A program made the translations under genes and the position numbers. The notes beneath the pieces were generated by a model, which was not told where the DNA came from, did no database searches, and worked only from the letters and a program-made list of their open reading frames with translations. 64,000 bases of DNA from the NCBI GenBank assembly GCA_913058245.1, contig CAJXQJ010000012.1, positions 53,165 to 117,164 of the forward strand. Reading direction: 5' to 3'. Of the stretch, positions 22,990 to 34,033 are shown one piece after another. The number at the start of each line of letters is the position of its first letter. The stretch's first letter is position 1. This stretch comes from an uncultured Colwellia sp. (GTDB lineage Bacteria; Pseudomonadota; Gammaproteobacteria; Enterobacterales; Alteromonadaceae).

Positions 22990-23880
22990 TTAAAACGAAT
23001 TAAAGCGAGAAACGATACCGTCTAATTCAGATAAGTCACTATATGAAATCACCAACTTACCTTTACCTTTTTTATTGTGATTTATCGCAACTTGTGAACC
23101 TAATTTTTCAGATAAGTTTTGCTCTAACATTTTAGTATTTGGATCAATTACTTTTTCTTTTGGTTCTTTAGGTGGTTGTTGAACCTTTTTAATCAGTGCT
23201 TCTGTCTCACGTACCGTCAGCTCTTTTGCAACAACAACGCGAGCAGTGTTAGTTTGAATATCACTATCCAGAGCAAGTAATGCACGGGCATGACCCATTT
23301 CAATATCACCATGCTCTAATAAGGTTTTTACTTCACTATTTAAGTTATTCAAACGTAATAAATTGGTAACCGTTGTTCGAGACTTACCAACCGCATCGGC
23401 TACTTCTTGATGTGTTAATTCAAATTCAATTAATAGTCGTTCAAGCGCAATAGCCTCTTCCATGGCATTAAGATCTTCACGCTGAATGTTTTCAATTAAA
23501 GCAATAGCGACAGCTGCTTCGTCAGGCACTTGTTTAATTAAACAAGGAACCATATCAAGTTCTGCTATTTGCGCTGCGCGCCAACGTCGTTCACCGGCAA
23601 TAATTTCATAGCTGTGTTCACTTATTGGACGCACAACAATAGGTTGAATAATGCCTTGTGATTTAATTGAATTTGATAAGTCATCAAGTGCTTCTGCCGA
23701 CATATCTTTACGAGGCTGATACTTTCCTGGGTGTAATTGCTCAATCGGTAAATTTTGCAATTCAGTATCTTTGTTAGCAACGTCAGTCTTACTAGTTGCT
23801 TCTTCAGAAGTATTGCTTGCTGGTGTTGTTAATAAAGCATCAAGACCGCGACCTAGACCTCTGCGTTTACTTTGACTCAT
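22990..23880 (-). CDS. parB: Chromosome partitioning protein ParB
   Basis: RRGLGRGLDALL; ELQNLPIEQLHPGKYQPRK; IAGERRWRAAQIAEL; ENIQREDLNAMEEA. Confidence 0.98.
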   Translation of the reverse strand: MSQSKRRGLGRGLDALLTTPASNTSEEATSKTDVANKDTELQNLPIEQLHPGKYQPRKDMSAEALDDLSNSIKSQGIIQPIVVRPISEHSYEIIAGERRWRAAQIAELDMVPCLIKQVPDEAAVAIALIENIQREDLNAMEEAIALERLLIEFELTHQEVADAVGKSRTTVTNLLRLNNLNSEVKTLLEHGDIEMGHARALLALDSDIQTNTARVVVAKELTVRETEALIKKVQQPPKEPKEKVIDPNTKMLEQNLSEKLGSQVAINHNKKGKGKLVISYSDLSELDGIVSRFNSF

Positions 23881-24695
23881 AATGTTCCTTGCTCTTGCTC
23901 GGTTGTTGCTTGCGGTTTTGTTTGTTTATTTTGTTCTGCGCGTCGTAATATTTCACCGGCCAATGCAAGATATGCTTTTGCACCAGTTGACGATTTATCG
24001 TAATACATTGCTGGGGCACCGAAACTTGGCGCTTCTGCTAAGCGAACATTACGTGGAATAACGGTACGATAAACTTTGTCGCCAAAATGACGTTTTAATT
24101 GCTCTGAAACATCGTTTGCTAAACGATTACGCGGGTCGTACATGGTACGTAAAATACCTTCAATATGAAGCTTTCCATTAACCACAGAAGTAAGTTGGGA
24201 AATAGTATCCATTAGCGCTGTTAAACCTTCTAGCGCATAATATTCACATTGCATTGGCACTAAAACAGAGTCAGCTGCAGTCATAGCATTGACTGTCAGC
24301 ATATTTAAAGATGGTGGACAATCAATAATAATAAAATCGTAATCTTTTCTTACTTTCGATAAAGCATTTTTCAATCTATGTTCGCGAGAATAAACTTCCA
24401 TCAACTTAATTTCAGCAGCCGTTACATCACTATTAGCCGCGATAAGATCATAAACACCTGCGGTATTTTTACAAACAACTTGCTCGAAAGGACGTTCTTC
24501 AATAAGCAACTCAAAACAGGTTGCTGGAACTTCATATTTATCAATTCCGCTGCCCATAGTGGCATTGCCTTGAGGATCAAGATCAATCAATAATACTTTG
24601 CGCTTTGTTGCCGCAAGTGAAGCAGCTAAATTGACTGAGGTTGTTGTTTTGCCAACACCACCTTTTTGATTTGCAACCGCAATTATTTTTCCCAC
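23877..24695 (-). CDS. parA: Chromosome partitioning ATPase ParA/Soj
   Basis: MGKIIAVANQKGGVGKTTTSVNLAASLA; 4-bp overlap with parB. Confidence 0.98.
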   Translation of the reverse strand: MGKIIAVANQKGGVGKTTTSVNLAASLAATKRKVLLIDLDPQGNATMGSGIDKYEVPATCFELLIEERPFEQVVCKNTAGVYDLIAANSDVTAAEIKLMEVYSREHRLKNALSKVRKDYDFIIIDCPPSLNMLTVNAMTAADSVLVPMQCEYYALEGLTALMDTISQLTSVVNGKLHIEGILRTMYDPRNRLANDVSEQLKRHFGDKVYRTVIPRNVRLAEAPSFGAPAMYYDKSSTGAKAYLALAGEILRRAEQNKQTKPQATTEQEQGTL

Positions 24696-24735
24696 AAGAT
24701 CCTCAAATACTTTCTGATCAAAAGCTTATTATTAT

Positions 24736-25362
24736 TTATGATTTAACCAATTCAATCAAATGACGTTCACCTTCTAATCGAGGAACGGCAATAATGTGAC
24801 TTTTTGCAACACTAATATTGCTTGGTAACGCTGCCACTTCATCGTTAGGGTAAATACCTTTTAAGGCTAAAAAACGACCATGTTCAACACTAACAAGATG
24901 ATCACACCAAGTCACCATATCAAGTAATGACGAGAACGCGCGACTTAACACACCGTCAAATGGTGTTTCTGGTTGATATTGCTCTACACGGGCTTTCACA
25001 GGCGTTACATTTTCAAGTTTTAATTGAAAAACCACTTGTCGTAAAAACGTAACTCTTTTACCTAAGCTGTCTAATAATACAAAATTACGTTCAGGATACA
25101 AGATAGCAAGTGGAATTCCAGGTAGGCCAGGGCCAGTACCTACATCAATAAATGATTGGCCATTTAGTAGTGGGCCAACCATTAAGCTATCCATAATATG
25201 CTTAATAACCATATCCTTTGGATCACGAATTGAGGTTAAATTATAAGCTTTATTCCACTTATGCAATAGTTCAACATATTGGATAAGTAATGCTACTTGC
25301 TGATCAGAAACTTCAAGTGAAGTTTCTTTTATCAAAACAACTAGCTGATCAGATAATGTCAT
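24736..25362 (-). CDS. rsmG: 16S rRNA (guanine527-N7)-methyltransferase
   Basis: [42 protein letters not shown]. Confidence 0.98.
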   Translation of the reverse strand: MTLSDQLVVLIKETSLEVSDQQVALLIQYVELLHKWNKAYNLTSIRDPKDMVIKHIMDSLMVGPLLNGQSFIDVGTGPGLPGIPLAILYPERNFVLLDSLGKRVTFLRQVVFQLKLENVTPVKARVEQYQPETPFDGVLSRAFSSLLDMVTWCDHLVSVEHGRFLALKGIYPNDEVAALPSNISVAKSHIIAVPRLEGERHLIELVKS

Positions 25363-25393
25363 TAGGCTAAATCTTAATTAATATGCTGGTTTA

Positions 25394-27283
25394 TTATGCG
25401 CTTTTGCGTAATAAACCATGTTTTTTCAGATAGACTAATAATAACGAAATTGCAGCAGGAGTAATACCAGAAATACGCGAAGCTTTACCAATAGTTTCAG
25501 GACGAGCGTCTGTTAGCTTAGCGACAACTTCATTCGACAGCCCTGAAATTTGCGTAAAATCGAAGTCACCAGGGATCTGTGTATTTTCATGACGTTTCTT
25601 TTTGGCAATATCATCTAGCTGACGATCAATATAGCCTGCGTACTTTATTTGAATTTCAACCTGCTCAGCTGCTTGTTTGTCAGCTAATTTTGGACCTAAA
25701 CCTTCAATTGACATTAATTCGCCATATTTAACTTCAGGTCGACGGACAAGATCTTCCAAGCTATTTTCACGACTCAACGGAGTTTTAAGTAAAGTATTCA
25801 CTTCTGCTGCGGCACTATGATCTTTTTGTACCCACACAGATCGTAGACGTTGACGTTCAAGCTCAATATTTTCCATTTTTTCATTAAAACGTTGCCAACG
25901 TTGATCGTCAACTAAACCAAGTTCGCGACCTTTCTCCGTTAAACGAATATCGGCATTGTCTTCACGCAATAATAAGCGGTATTCCGCACGAGACGTAAAC
26001 ATACGATAAGGTTCTTTGGTACCTAATGTTGCTAGATCGTCAACGAGTACGCCCATATAGGCTTGATCACGTGTTAGAACTAATTCTTCTTTACCTTGAA
26101 CACGGGCAGCGGCATTTGTCGCTGCAATTAAACCTTGTGCACCGGCTTCTTCATAACCAGTAGTACCGTTAATTTGCCCAGCAAAATATAAATTCTCAAT
26201 GAATTTGCTTTCAAGGGTTTGTTTTAAATCTCGCGGATCAAAAAAGTCATATTCAATCGCATAACCTGGGCGAGTAATATGGGCATTTTCAAAACCTTTG
26301 ATCGAGCGGACAAGATCCATTTGCACATCAAATGGTAAGCTGGTTGAAATACCATTAGGATAAATTTCGTGGGTTGTTAAACCTTCTGGCTCAACAAAAA
26401 TTTGGTGACTGTCTTTTTCAGCAAAACGATGTATTTTATCTTCAATTGATGGGCAGTATCTTGGACCTACACCTTCAATAACGCCAGTGTACATTGGTGA
26501 TCTATCTAAACCTGATTGAATAATTTCATGCGTTTTTTTATTGGTGTGGGTAATAAAACATGAAATTTGCTCTGGGTGATCTTTACCTGATCCCATAAAT
26601 GAAAATACTGGACGAGGATCGTCACCTGGTTGCTCTTCCATCACAGAAAAATCAAGTGTTCTAGCGTCTAAGCGTGGTGGGGTGCCTGTTTTCAAGCGAT
26701 CCATTCTAAATGGCATATCACGTAAACGTGCCGCTAAATTGACACTTGCCGGATCACCCGCTCGGCCACCTTGATAATTATTCAAGCCAATATGAATTTG
26801 TCCAGCAAGGAAAGTTCCAACCGTTAAAACAACGCTTTTAGCTTTAAACTTTAAGCCCATTTGTGTAGAAACACCGACGATCTTGTCATTTTCAAGAATA
26901 AGATCATCACAAGGTTGCTGAAATATCGTTAGGTTTTCTTGGTTTTCTAAGAAGTGACGAACAAAGTTTCGGTATAAACTACGATCCGCTTGAATACGTG
27001 TTGCACGAACGGCAGGGCCTTTACTGGCATTAAGTGTTCTAAACTGAATTGCAGAATGATCAGCTGCGGTAGCCATTAAGCCACCTAGTGCGTCAATCTC
27101 TTTAACTAAATGTCCTTTACCAATGCCACCTATGGCTGGATTACAAGACATTTGTCCTAGCGTATCAATGTTATGAGTCAGCAGTAGAGTTTTACACCCC
27201 ATACGTGCTGCAGCCAGTGATGCTTCTGTACCAGCATGACCACCACCAACAACAATTACGTCATAAGACTCTTGATACCACAT
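25394..27283 (-). CDS. mnmG: tRNA uridine-5-carboxymethylaminomethyl(34) synthesis enzyme MnmG (GidA)
   Basis: [44 protein letters not shown]. Confidence 0.99.
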   Translation of the reverse strand: MWYQESYDVIVVGGGHAGTEASLAAARMGCKTLLLTHNIDTLGQMSCNPAIGGIGKGHLVKEIDALGGLMATAADHSAIQFRTLNASKGPAVRATRIQADRSLYRNFVRHFLENQENLTIFQQPCDDLILENDKIVGVSTQMGLKFKAKSVVLTVGTFLAGQIHIGLNNYQGGRAGDPASVNLAARLRDMPFRMDRLKTGTPPRLDARTLDFSVMEEQPGDDPRPVFSFMGSGKDHPEQISCFITHTNKKTHEIIQSGLDRSPMYTGVIEGVGPRYCPSIEDKIHRFAEKDSHQIFVEPEGLTTHEIYPNGISTSLPFDVQMDLVRSIKGFENAHITRPGYAIEYDFFDPRDLKQTLESKFIENLYFAGQINGTTGYEEAGAQGLIAATNAAARVQGKEELVLTRDQAYMGVLVDDLATLGTKEPYRMFTSRAEYRLLLREDNADIRLTEKGRELGLVDDQRWQRFNEKMENIELERQRLRSVWVQKDHSAAAEVNTLLKTPLSRENSLEDLVRRPEVKYGELMSIEGLGPKLADKQAAEQVEIQIKYAGYIDRQLDDIAKKKRHENTQIPGDFDFTQISGLSNEVVAKLTDARPETIGKASRISGITPAAISLLLVYLKKHGLLRKSA

Positions 27284-27299
27284 AAATTATTGACCCTAG

Positions 27300-27720
27300 T
27301 TCGATTCATCTTGAAAAATTAAGAGCGGTATTTTAACGCTTTTTTTCACGTAGGGGAATGATCAAATCACTTAAAAGATCTTAGCTCGATCATTAAATAA
27401 TATATAAAGATCTTTAAATAGATCTTGTTATTATTACTTATTAGGATCCTCTTTTTCTGTTGATAAGTGATTTTTCAATATATAAAACAATATATTAGTT
27501 AATGATAAACCTTGTGATCAAACCTTGATCAATTAACTTATAAGCTTTGATCAAAACAGCTAGTTATCCACATATGTTTTTAGTGTTAATTATGTCTACT
27601 GAATAATAATAGAAAATTAATAGCTTTTACCCAAAGTTATACACATATCTATATTTTTACAACAGTTTCTGTGAATAACTTATGGGTAATTGCCTTATAG
27701 ATGATCTTTATTCACAGTTA
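27300..27720. other. oriC: Chromosomal replication origin oriC
   Basis: AT-rich mnmG-mioC intergenic region; nine GATC sites from 27360 to 27552; DnaA boxes TTATCCACA (27564-27572), TTATACACA (27637-27645), TGTGAATAA (27670-27678), TTATTCACA (27708-27716); E. coli-like CTTATTAGGATC. Confidence 0.93.
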
Positions 27721-28138
27721 ACCACTGTTGTGATTGCTCTTCTGGATCGATATCTTCACTCATATCAAGTGTCATTAATGGTAATGATTCTTGGCAACCT
27801 CTTGATAATAGTAGTTTATTTATGTTTTTTGCTGCGAAGCAAAAAGTATCATAGCTAGAGTCACCGACACCGATCGTTAAAAACTTAACTGAGGATAGAT
27901 CTTGAACGCTATTTTCAAGATCCGTGACAAAAGCTTGAATGTTGTCAGGATAGTCACCGGCACCATGAGTTGAGGTACACACTAACCAAGTTTGATTTTC
28001 GTGCTTTATTTCAGCGAAATTTGGTTGGAAATGTAGTTCTACATCGTGACCAAGTTCGGATAATGTCTCTTCGCAGGCTTCTGCAACGTATTCTGAACCG
28101 CCCAACATGCTGCCAACGATAATTTGAAATGAGCTCAT
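27695..28138 (-). CDS. mioC: Flavodoxin-like MioC
   Basis: 147 aa flavodoxin fold, CTSTHGAGDYPDN; position next to oriC. Confidence 0.93.
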   Translation of the reverse strand: MSSFQIIVGSMLGGSEYVAEACEETLSELGHDVELHFQPNFAEIKHENQTWLVCTSTHGAGDYPDNIQAFVTDLENSVQDLSSVKFLTIGVGDSSYDTFCFAAKNINKLLLSRGCQESLPLMTLDMSEDIDPEEQSQQWLTVNKDHL

Positions 28139-28189
28139 TTATTGCTCCATATATGTTATTTAATTTGAAAAAATAAGGGGTTTTTAAGT

Positions 28190-29575
28190 TTATTTACCGA
28201 TACAAAATGATGAAAAAATTTGGCTTAAAAGATCATTATTAGTAAATTCACCGGTTATTTTATTAAGCTCTTCTTGGCAGAATCTTAATTCTTCTGCCAG
28301 TATTTCTCCGGCTACATAAGACTCGAGTTGCTCTAACCCTATGATCAAGTGTTGATGGGCTTGCTCTAGCGCAACAAGATGACGTCGACGCGCCATAAAG
28401 CCGCCCTCAGTACTGCCTTGATAGCCCATAATATGCTTTAAGTGCTCTGTTAAAGCATTTACACCTGCGTTGGTTTTAGCTGACAAGGTAACGGTAGGCG
28501 TACCGTTTATTTCGCTGTAACCCGTGTTGGCTTGGCTAATGTCGGCTTTATTTCTAATGATTGTTAAACCAATGTTTTCTGGAAGTTTTTCAAAAAACTC
28601 TGGCCAAACAGTTTTTGGATCTATGCTAGTGTCATTTGACGAGTCAACCATAAGCAAAACTCGATCAGCCTGATGTATTTCCTGCCAGGCGCGCTCTATA
28701 CCAATTTGTTCAACTTTATCAGCACTTTCACGTAAACCAGCAGTGTCAATTATGTGCAGTGGCATACCATCAATGTGAATTTGCTCTGATAGTACGTCAC
28801 GGGTTGTTCCTTCAATATCCGTTACAATCGCGCTTTCTTTGCCACTTAACGCGTTTAATAAACTTGATTTACCGGCATTTGGACGACCCGCGATAACAAC
28901 CCGCATACCTTCACGAATTATGCTGCCTTGCTGGGCTTTATTTTTCACTTCTGCCACTTGCGCAATAATGGCTTTTAGGTCGTTAACGACTTTTTCGTCC
29001 GCAAGAAAGTCTATTTCTTCTTCTGGGAAGTCTATTGCAGCTTCAACATACATACGCAAATGTATGGTGTCATTAACCATTTGATGTACGAGTTTTGAAA
29101 AGTCACCTTGTAGAGAGTGTAATGCGCAACGTGCGGCTTGCTCTGAGCTTGAGTTAATTAAGTCAGCAATTGCTTCTGCTTGTGTTAAATCGAGCTTATC
29201 ATTTAGAAAGGCTTGTTCACTAAATTCACCGGGGCCTGCCATACGGATGTTAGGGAGGGCGAGTATTTCTTTTAGTAGCATGTCGAGTAATACTGGGCCG
29301 CCGTGTCCTTGTAGTTCAAGAATATCTTCGCCCGTGAAAGAACTTGGTCCTTTAAAATAAATAGCGATGCCTTGATCTAACGCTTGGCCTTGTTGATCTT
29401 TAAACGTTAAATATTCTGCTTTTCTAAGCTCTGGCAATTTTCCTAAAATGGCTTTAGCAACATTTTCAACTTCTGGCCCTGAAACCCTAATAATACCGAC
29501 GCCACCGCGTCCTGGTGCTGTCGCTTGTGCAGCTATGGTTTCTTTTTGGCTAGATGAAAATGCTTGCTTGGTCAT
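28190..29575 (-). CDS. mnmE: tRNA modification GTPase MnmE
   Basis: [17 protein letters not shown]-terminal FCIGK. Confidence 0.99.
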   Translation of the reverse strand: MTKQAFSSSQKETIAAQATAPGRGGVGIIRVSGPEVENVAKAILGKLPELRKAEYLTFKDQQGQALDQGIAIYFKGPSSFTGEDILELQGHGGPVLLDMLLKEILALPNIRMAGPGEFSEQAFLNDKLDLTQAEAIADLINSSSEQAARCALHSLQGDFSKLVHQMVNDTIHLRMYVEAAIDFPEEEIDFLADEKVVNDLKAIIAQVAEVKNKAQQGSIIREGMRVVIAGRPNAGKSSLLNALSGKESAIVTDIEGTTRDVLSEQIHIDGMPLHIIDTAGLRESADKVEQIGIERAWQEIHQADRVLLMVDSSNDTSIDPKTVWPEFFEKLPENIGLTIIRNKADISQANTGYSEINGTPTVTLSAKTNAGVNALTEHLKHIMGYQGSTEGGFMARRRHLVALEQAHQHLIIGLEQLESYVAGEILAEELRFCQEELNKITGEFTNNDLLSQIFSSFCIGK

Positions 29576-29750
29576 ATCGAAATCTCAATTAACGTTAATT
29601 TTTTAATTGTCGATATTATAAACCGTTACGTACTGGCTGGAAATGAACAGTTAATTTTTGTTGCTGTTAAGTGTTGTATTTTTTAGAGCGGATTAAATGT
29701 GGGGAGTTAGAATTTTAGCTAAAGGTAAAAATTAGTTTCTGGTATTAATA

Positions 29751-29776
29751 AAAAAGGTAGCCGTAGCTACCTTTTT
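29751..29776 (-). terminator. Terminator downstream of yidC
   Basis: AAAAAGGTAGC-cgta-GCTACCTTTTT perfect hairpin. Confidence 0.85.
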
Positions 29777-29796
29777 AGTTTCATTAGTAAAAGTTA

Positions 29797-31425
29797 TTAG
29801 TTAGATTTTGCTTTTTCCATGCCTGAGAAAATAATTTTCATTTGCACGATAGAAATAATGTTACTCACTAACCAGTATAATACTAGACCTGATGGGAACC
29901 AGAAAAAGAATACGGTAAACATAACTGGCATATACTGCATTATTTTTTGCTGCATTGGATCTTGTACTGTCATAGGCTGCATTTTTTGCATTATGAACAT
30001 ACTGATACCCATTAGCACAGGTAAAATATAGAAAGGATCTTGTGCTGAAAGATCTTGAATCCATAACATAAATGGCGCATGGCGAAGTTCAACACTTTCT
30101 AAAAATACCCAGTAAAGTGCTAGGAAAATCGGCATTTGAATAAGTAATGGCAAACAACCGCCGGCTGGGTTTACTTTTTCTTTACGATAAAGTTCCATCA
30201 TAGCTTGTGACATTTTTTGTCTGTCGTCACCAAAACGTTCTTTAAGCTGCGTCATTTTCGGCTGTAAATTACGCATTTTAGCCATTGATGTGTACTGTGC
30301 TTTTGTTAATGGGTACATACCACCTTTAACAATCAAGGTGATGATGATGATAGCAACACCCCAGTTAGCAACAACTGACTGAATTTTGATTAGCAACCAG
30401 AATAAAGGTTGGCTGATCATAAATAAGAAACCGTAATCAATCGTTAAATCTAAGTTCTCTTCGATACTTTCTAATACATCTTGATCTTTAGGGCCGACAT
30501 AAAATGTTGCAGCCGTTGTTGCTGTATTATTCGGCTCTACAGTGATTGCAGGTGCTTTGAAGCCGATAATGGCATCTTTATTCGCAGAGTACAGGCTATA
30601 AAGTTGGTTAGTGGCTGATTTCTCAGGTACCCAAGAAGACACAAAGTAGTGTTGTAGCATAGCCACCCAGCCACCTTGTGTTGATACATTTAGGTTTTTC
30701 TCTTCAATGTCATCGAAGTCATATTTTTCGTATACATCTTCGGTAGTTGAATATGCAGTACCTTTATAGGTTGGAATTAAACCACTTGAGGTATCAATTA
30801 AAGTTGTTTGCTTTAATTGACCATACATTTGCACGCTAGCAGGTGTACTAGCATTGTTTTTAATGATGTATTCAACGTTAATAGCATAGCTGTCATGATT
30901 GAATGTAAAACGTTTGGTTACTGATAATGCATCACTATCAATATAGGTTAAATCAACCATTAAAGGTGAATCAGCAGAAGTTTGATAAGCGGTTGCTGAG
31001 GTTTGGTAAACAGGGCGGCCTTGAATGACTCTATCTAAACCTTGTGCACCTGTTAATCCACTTTGAGCAACATAACGGTTAATATCACTACGTAAAATAG
31101 TAAATGGAACGCCATTGCCTTGTTCGGTATCAAACTTTAAAAGTTTGGCTTCAATAATATCGCCGCCATTGGTATCAATTTTTAATGCCAAGACATCGCT
31201 TGTAATAGAAATTATTGTTGCAGAAGCGGTTGTTGTTTCATTATTAATAGGTGATGCTGTCGCTGAAGACTCAGGAACAAAATCGCCGTTACTTGATGTT
31301 GTGGTTGCTTGTTGAGTTACTGCTGGTTGCTCAATTACAGGAGCATTGTCCATTTGCCATTGATTAAATAGCAAATAGGTAACAACCATAAGCGCAATAA
31401 AAAGAAAACCGCGTTGAGATTCCAT
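29797..31425 (-). CDS. yidC: Membrane protein insertase YidC
   Basis: MESQRGFLFIALMVVTYLLFNQWQ; C-terminal insertase domain. Confidence 0.99.
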   Translation of the reverse strand: MESQRGFLFIALMVVTYLLFNQWQMDNAPVIEQPAVTQQATTTSSNGDFVPESSATASPINNETTTASATIISITSDVLALKIDTNGGDIIEAKLLKFDTEQGNGVPFTILRSDINRYVAQSGLTGAQGLDRVIQGRPVYQTSATAYQTSADSPLMVDLTYIDSDALSVTKRFTFNHDSYAINVEYIIKNNASTPASVQMYGQLKQTTLIDTSSGLIPTYKGTAYSTTEDVYEKYDFDDIEEKNLNVSTQGGWVAMLQHYFVSSWVPEKSATNQLYSLYSANKDAIIGFKAPAITVEPNNTATTAATFYVGPKDQDVLESIEENLDLTIDYGFLFMISQPLFWLLIKIQSVVANWGVAIIIITLIVKGGMYPLTKAQYTSMAKMRNLQPKMTQLKERFGDDRQKMSQAMMELYRKEKVNPAGGCLPLLIQMPIFLALYWVFLESVELRHAPFMLWIQDLSAQDPFYILPVLMGISMFIMQKMQPMTVQDPMQQKIMQYMPVMFTVFFFWFPSGLVLYWLVSNIISIVQMKIIFSGMEKAKSN

Positions 31426-31431
31426 AATGTC

Positions 31432-31680
31432 TTATTTCTCTTTTTTTGATAGTGGCACGGGATCATGTCCTCCCGCATTTAATGGATGGCATTTTAGTAT
31501 ACGTTTGCCTGCTAACCAACAACCTTTTATCACACCGAAGCGATTAATTGCTTCAATAGCGTAAAATGAACAAGTTGGATCAAATCGACAATTGGGGCCA
31601 AGCAGTGGACTAAGCCAACGCTGGTAAGCTTTTACAAAAGTAATTGCTATTTTTTGTGGCGCTGAATTATTTTTCGCCAT
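31432..31680 (-). CDS. yidD: Membrane protein insertion efficiency factor YidD
   Basis: [30 protein letters not shown]. Confidence 0.98.
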   Translation of the reverse strand: MAKNNSAPQKIAITFVKAYQRWLSPLLGPNCRFDPTCSFYAIEAINRFGVIKGCWLAGKRILKCHPLNAGGHDPVPLSKKEK

Positions 31681-32015
31681 ATTTTTTCCAATTGCTGATT
31701 AATTTCTTTATTTTCGAGTTTGTCAGTTCCCGATTTTACCATAACAACTATATCTATATGGGGGAGATTGTGTTGATTTAAACGGAAACTTTCACGAATT
31801 TGTCGTTTAATACGATTTCGTTGAACAGCAAGTTTTACCCGCTTTTTAGCTATGGCTAGACCTAAGCGATTATTATTATCAGAATTTGGTGTGGCGAGAA
31901 TCGTGATATGGCTAGAGCCAAAACGAAGAGGTTTTGAGAATACAGCTTGAAATTGACCGGGAGTCAAAAGACGAGACTCCCGATTAAATTCATAAGTAAC
32001 CATGTTGGTTACCAA
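31647..32015 (-). CDS. rnpA: Ribonuclease P protein component
   Basis: [29 protein letters not shown]; start may be an internal ATG. Confidence 0.97.
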   Translation of the reverse strand: MVTNMVTYEFNRESRLLTPGQFQAVFSKPLRFGSSHITILATPNSDNNNRLGLAIAKKRVKLAVQRNRIKRQIRESFRLNQHNLPHIDIVVMVKSGTDKLENKEINQQLEKIWRKIIQRHKK

Positions 32016-32044
32016 TTTTTTAACTTAAACTACGAGTTAAAAAA

Positions 32045-32179
32045 TTAAGCACTAAGGCTTGCGCGGCCTTTAGCACGACGACGTGCAATTACAGCACGAC
32101 CGTTTTTCGTAGCCATGCGAGCACGGAAGCCATGGTTGCGCTTACGCTTTAATACACTAGGTTGAAATGTTCTTTTCAT
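32045..32179 (-). CDS. rpmH: 50S ribosomal protein L34
   Basis: Manual translation: [44 protein letters not shown] (44 aa); absent from the supplied ORF track because of its length. Confidence 0.98.
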   Translation of the reverse strand: MKRTFQPSVLKRKRNHGFRARMATKNGRAVIARRRAKGRASLSA

Positions 32180-32532
32180 TACGCTAATCCGTCTGTTGTT
32201 GTTGCCCTGGCAAAACAGCCTTCATGAGCACACTGGGTCTAAAAATGAGGCGAAATTCTATATAGAGAAGCAAGCTTTGTCAATGTTTATTCTTTAGCTA
32301 TTTTAAAAAGATCGTTAACGGATCGTACTGATCGAAAAAGTATCCACAGTTTTATAACAAAATATTGAAAAATGCTAAGGATCATTTCATTTAACTGATC
32401 ATAATTAAATCGTATATTTAAATTTTTTTAGCACTTTTTTGCTATTAAAAGTGGGTGCAAGGTTTGAGTTTATTGAGTTTGTGAAAAAAAAATGAAAATA
32501 AAATGGCTTTATTGAAAAGTCAATATTGATGT

Positions 32533-32541
32533 TGTGGATAA
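32533..32541 (-). promoter_or_regulatory. Consensus DnaA box upstream of dnaA
   Basis: TGTGGATAA (TTATCCACA on minus). Confidence 0.75.
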
Positions 32542-32643
32542 CTATAGTGATAATAGTGCCAATATAAAAATTATTATCTTTTTCTCTATTATTTTTTGCG
32601 ACTAAATAATGCAAGAAGCATAGTTATTATCAGGAGTCGGTTG

Positions 32644-34005
32644 TTGGATCATTCACTTTGGCAAAAATGTTTGTCTGTTCTTCAAGAAGAATTACCCGCA
32701 CAGCAATTTAGTATGTGGATTCGTCCACTGCAATGTGTGGTTACTGATAATATTATGACCTTATACGCGCCTAATAGGTTTGTTTTAGATTGGGTCAGAG
32801 ATAAATATGTTAATCGTATTAACGAATTAGTTGGTATGCATGATAGCGCTAATCCACCTTTATTGCGTTTTGATGTTGGTAGCATTCCCGATCAAGCAAC
32901 AAATATTCAAGATAGTATTAGTCAGGTGCAACCTAATCCTAAAGCTGCAAGCAAAGAGGCTAGTGCTCCTGAAAGTAACTTGCCAAAAACAACAAATGTC
33001 AGAGTAAAATATACTTTCGATAACTTTGTTGAAGGTAAATCAAACCAGCTAGCCCGTGCGGCAGCATCACAGGTTGCGGATAACCCAGGTGCAGCATATA
33101 ACCCATTATTTATTTATGGCGGTACTGGTTTAGGCAAAACCCATTTATTGCATGCGGTTGGTAATGGTATTTTACTGAATAAACCAAATGCTAAAATTGC
33201 TTACATGCATTCCGAACGCTTTGTTCAAGACATGGTAAGAGCGTTGCAGAACAATGCCATGGAAAAGTTTAAGCAATATTATCGCTCGGTTGATGCTTTG
33301 CTTATTGATGATATTCAATTCTTTGCTGGTAAAGATCGAACACAAGAAGAGTTCTTCCACACTTTTAATGCCTTACTAGAAGGTAATCAACAAATCATCT
33401 TGACCAGTGATCGTTACCCTAAAGAGGTTGATGTTGAAGATCGACTAAAATCTCGCTTTGGTTGGGGCCTTACTATTGCCATAGAGCCTCCTGAATTAGA
33501 AACACGTGTAGCGATATTGAAGCGTAAAGCTGAAGAGAGTCATATCAACTTGGCGGATGAAGTAGCATTTTTTATTGCTAAACGTTTACGCTCTAATGTA
33601 CGTGAGCTTGAAGGGGCATTAAATCGCGTTATCGCCAATGCTAATTTTACTGGTCGCGCCATTACTATTGATTTTGTTCGTGAAGCACTTCGAGATTTAT
33701 TGGCTTTACAAGACAAGCTAGTTACTATTGATAATATTCAACGTACAGTAGCGGAATACTATAAAATAAAAGTTGCTGATTTACTTTCTAAAAGAAGAAA
33801 TAGATCTGTTGCTAGACCTCGTCAAATTGCAATGGCATTATCTAAAGAGTTAACTAACCATAGTTTGCCTGAAATTGGTGATGCTTTTGGTGGTAGAGAT
33901 CATACAACAGTGTTGCATGCTTGTCGGAAGGTAAAAGATTTGCGTGAAGAGTCACATGATATAAAAGAAGATTATTCAAATTTAACCAGAACATTGTCAT
34001 CATAA
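32644..34005 (+). CDS. dnaA: Chromosomal replication initiator DnaA (non-ATG start)
   Basis: [49 protein letters not shown] at 32632-32636 before TTG TTG GAT CAT. Confidence 0.97.
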   Translation: MDHSLWQKCLSVLQEELPAQQFSMWIRPLQCVVTDNIMTLYAPNRFVLDWVRDKYVNRINELVGMHDSANPPLLRFDVGSIPDQATNIQDSISQVQPNPKAASKEASAPESNLPKTTNVRVKYTFDNFVEGKSNQLARAAASQVADNPGAAYNPLFIYGGTGLGKTHLLHAVGNGILLNKPNAKIAYMHSERFVQDMVRALQNNAMEKFKQYYRSVDALLIDDIQFFAGKDRTQEEFFHTFNALLEGNQQIILTSDRYPKEVDVEDRLKSRFGWGLTIAIEPPELETRVAILKRKAEESHINLADEVAFFIAKRLRSNVRELEGALNRVIANANFTGRAITIDFVREALRDLLALQDKLVTIDNIQRTVAEYYKIKVADLLSKRRNRSVARPRQIAMALSKELTNHSLPEIGDAFGGRDHTTVLHACRKVKDLREESHDIKEDYSNLTRTLSS

Positions 34006-34033
34006 TAATAAGTAAGTTAAAAGTGGGTCAAAA

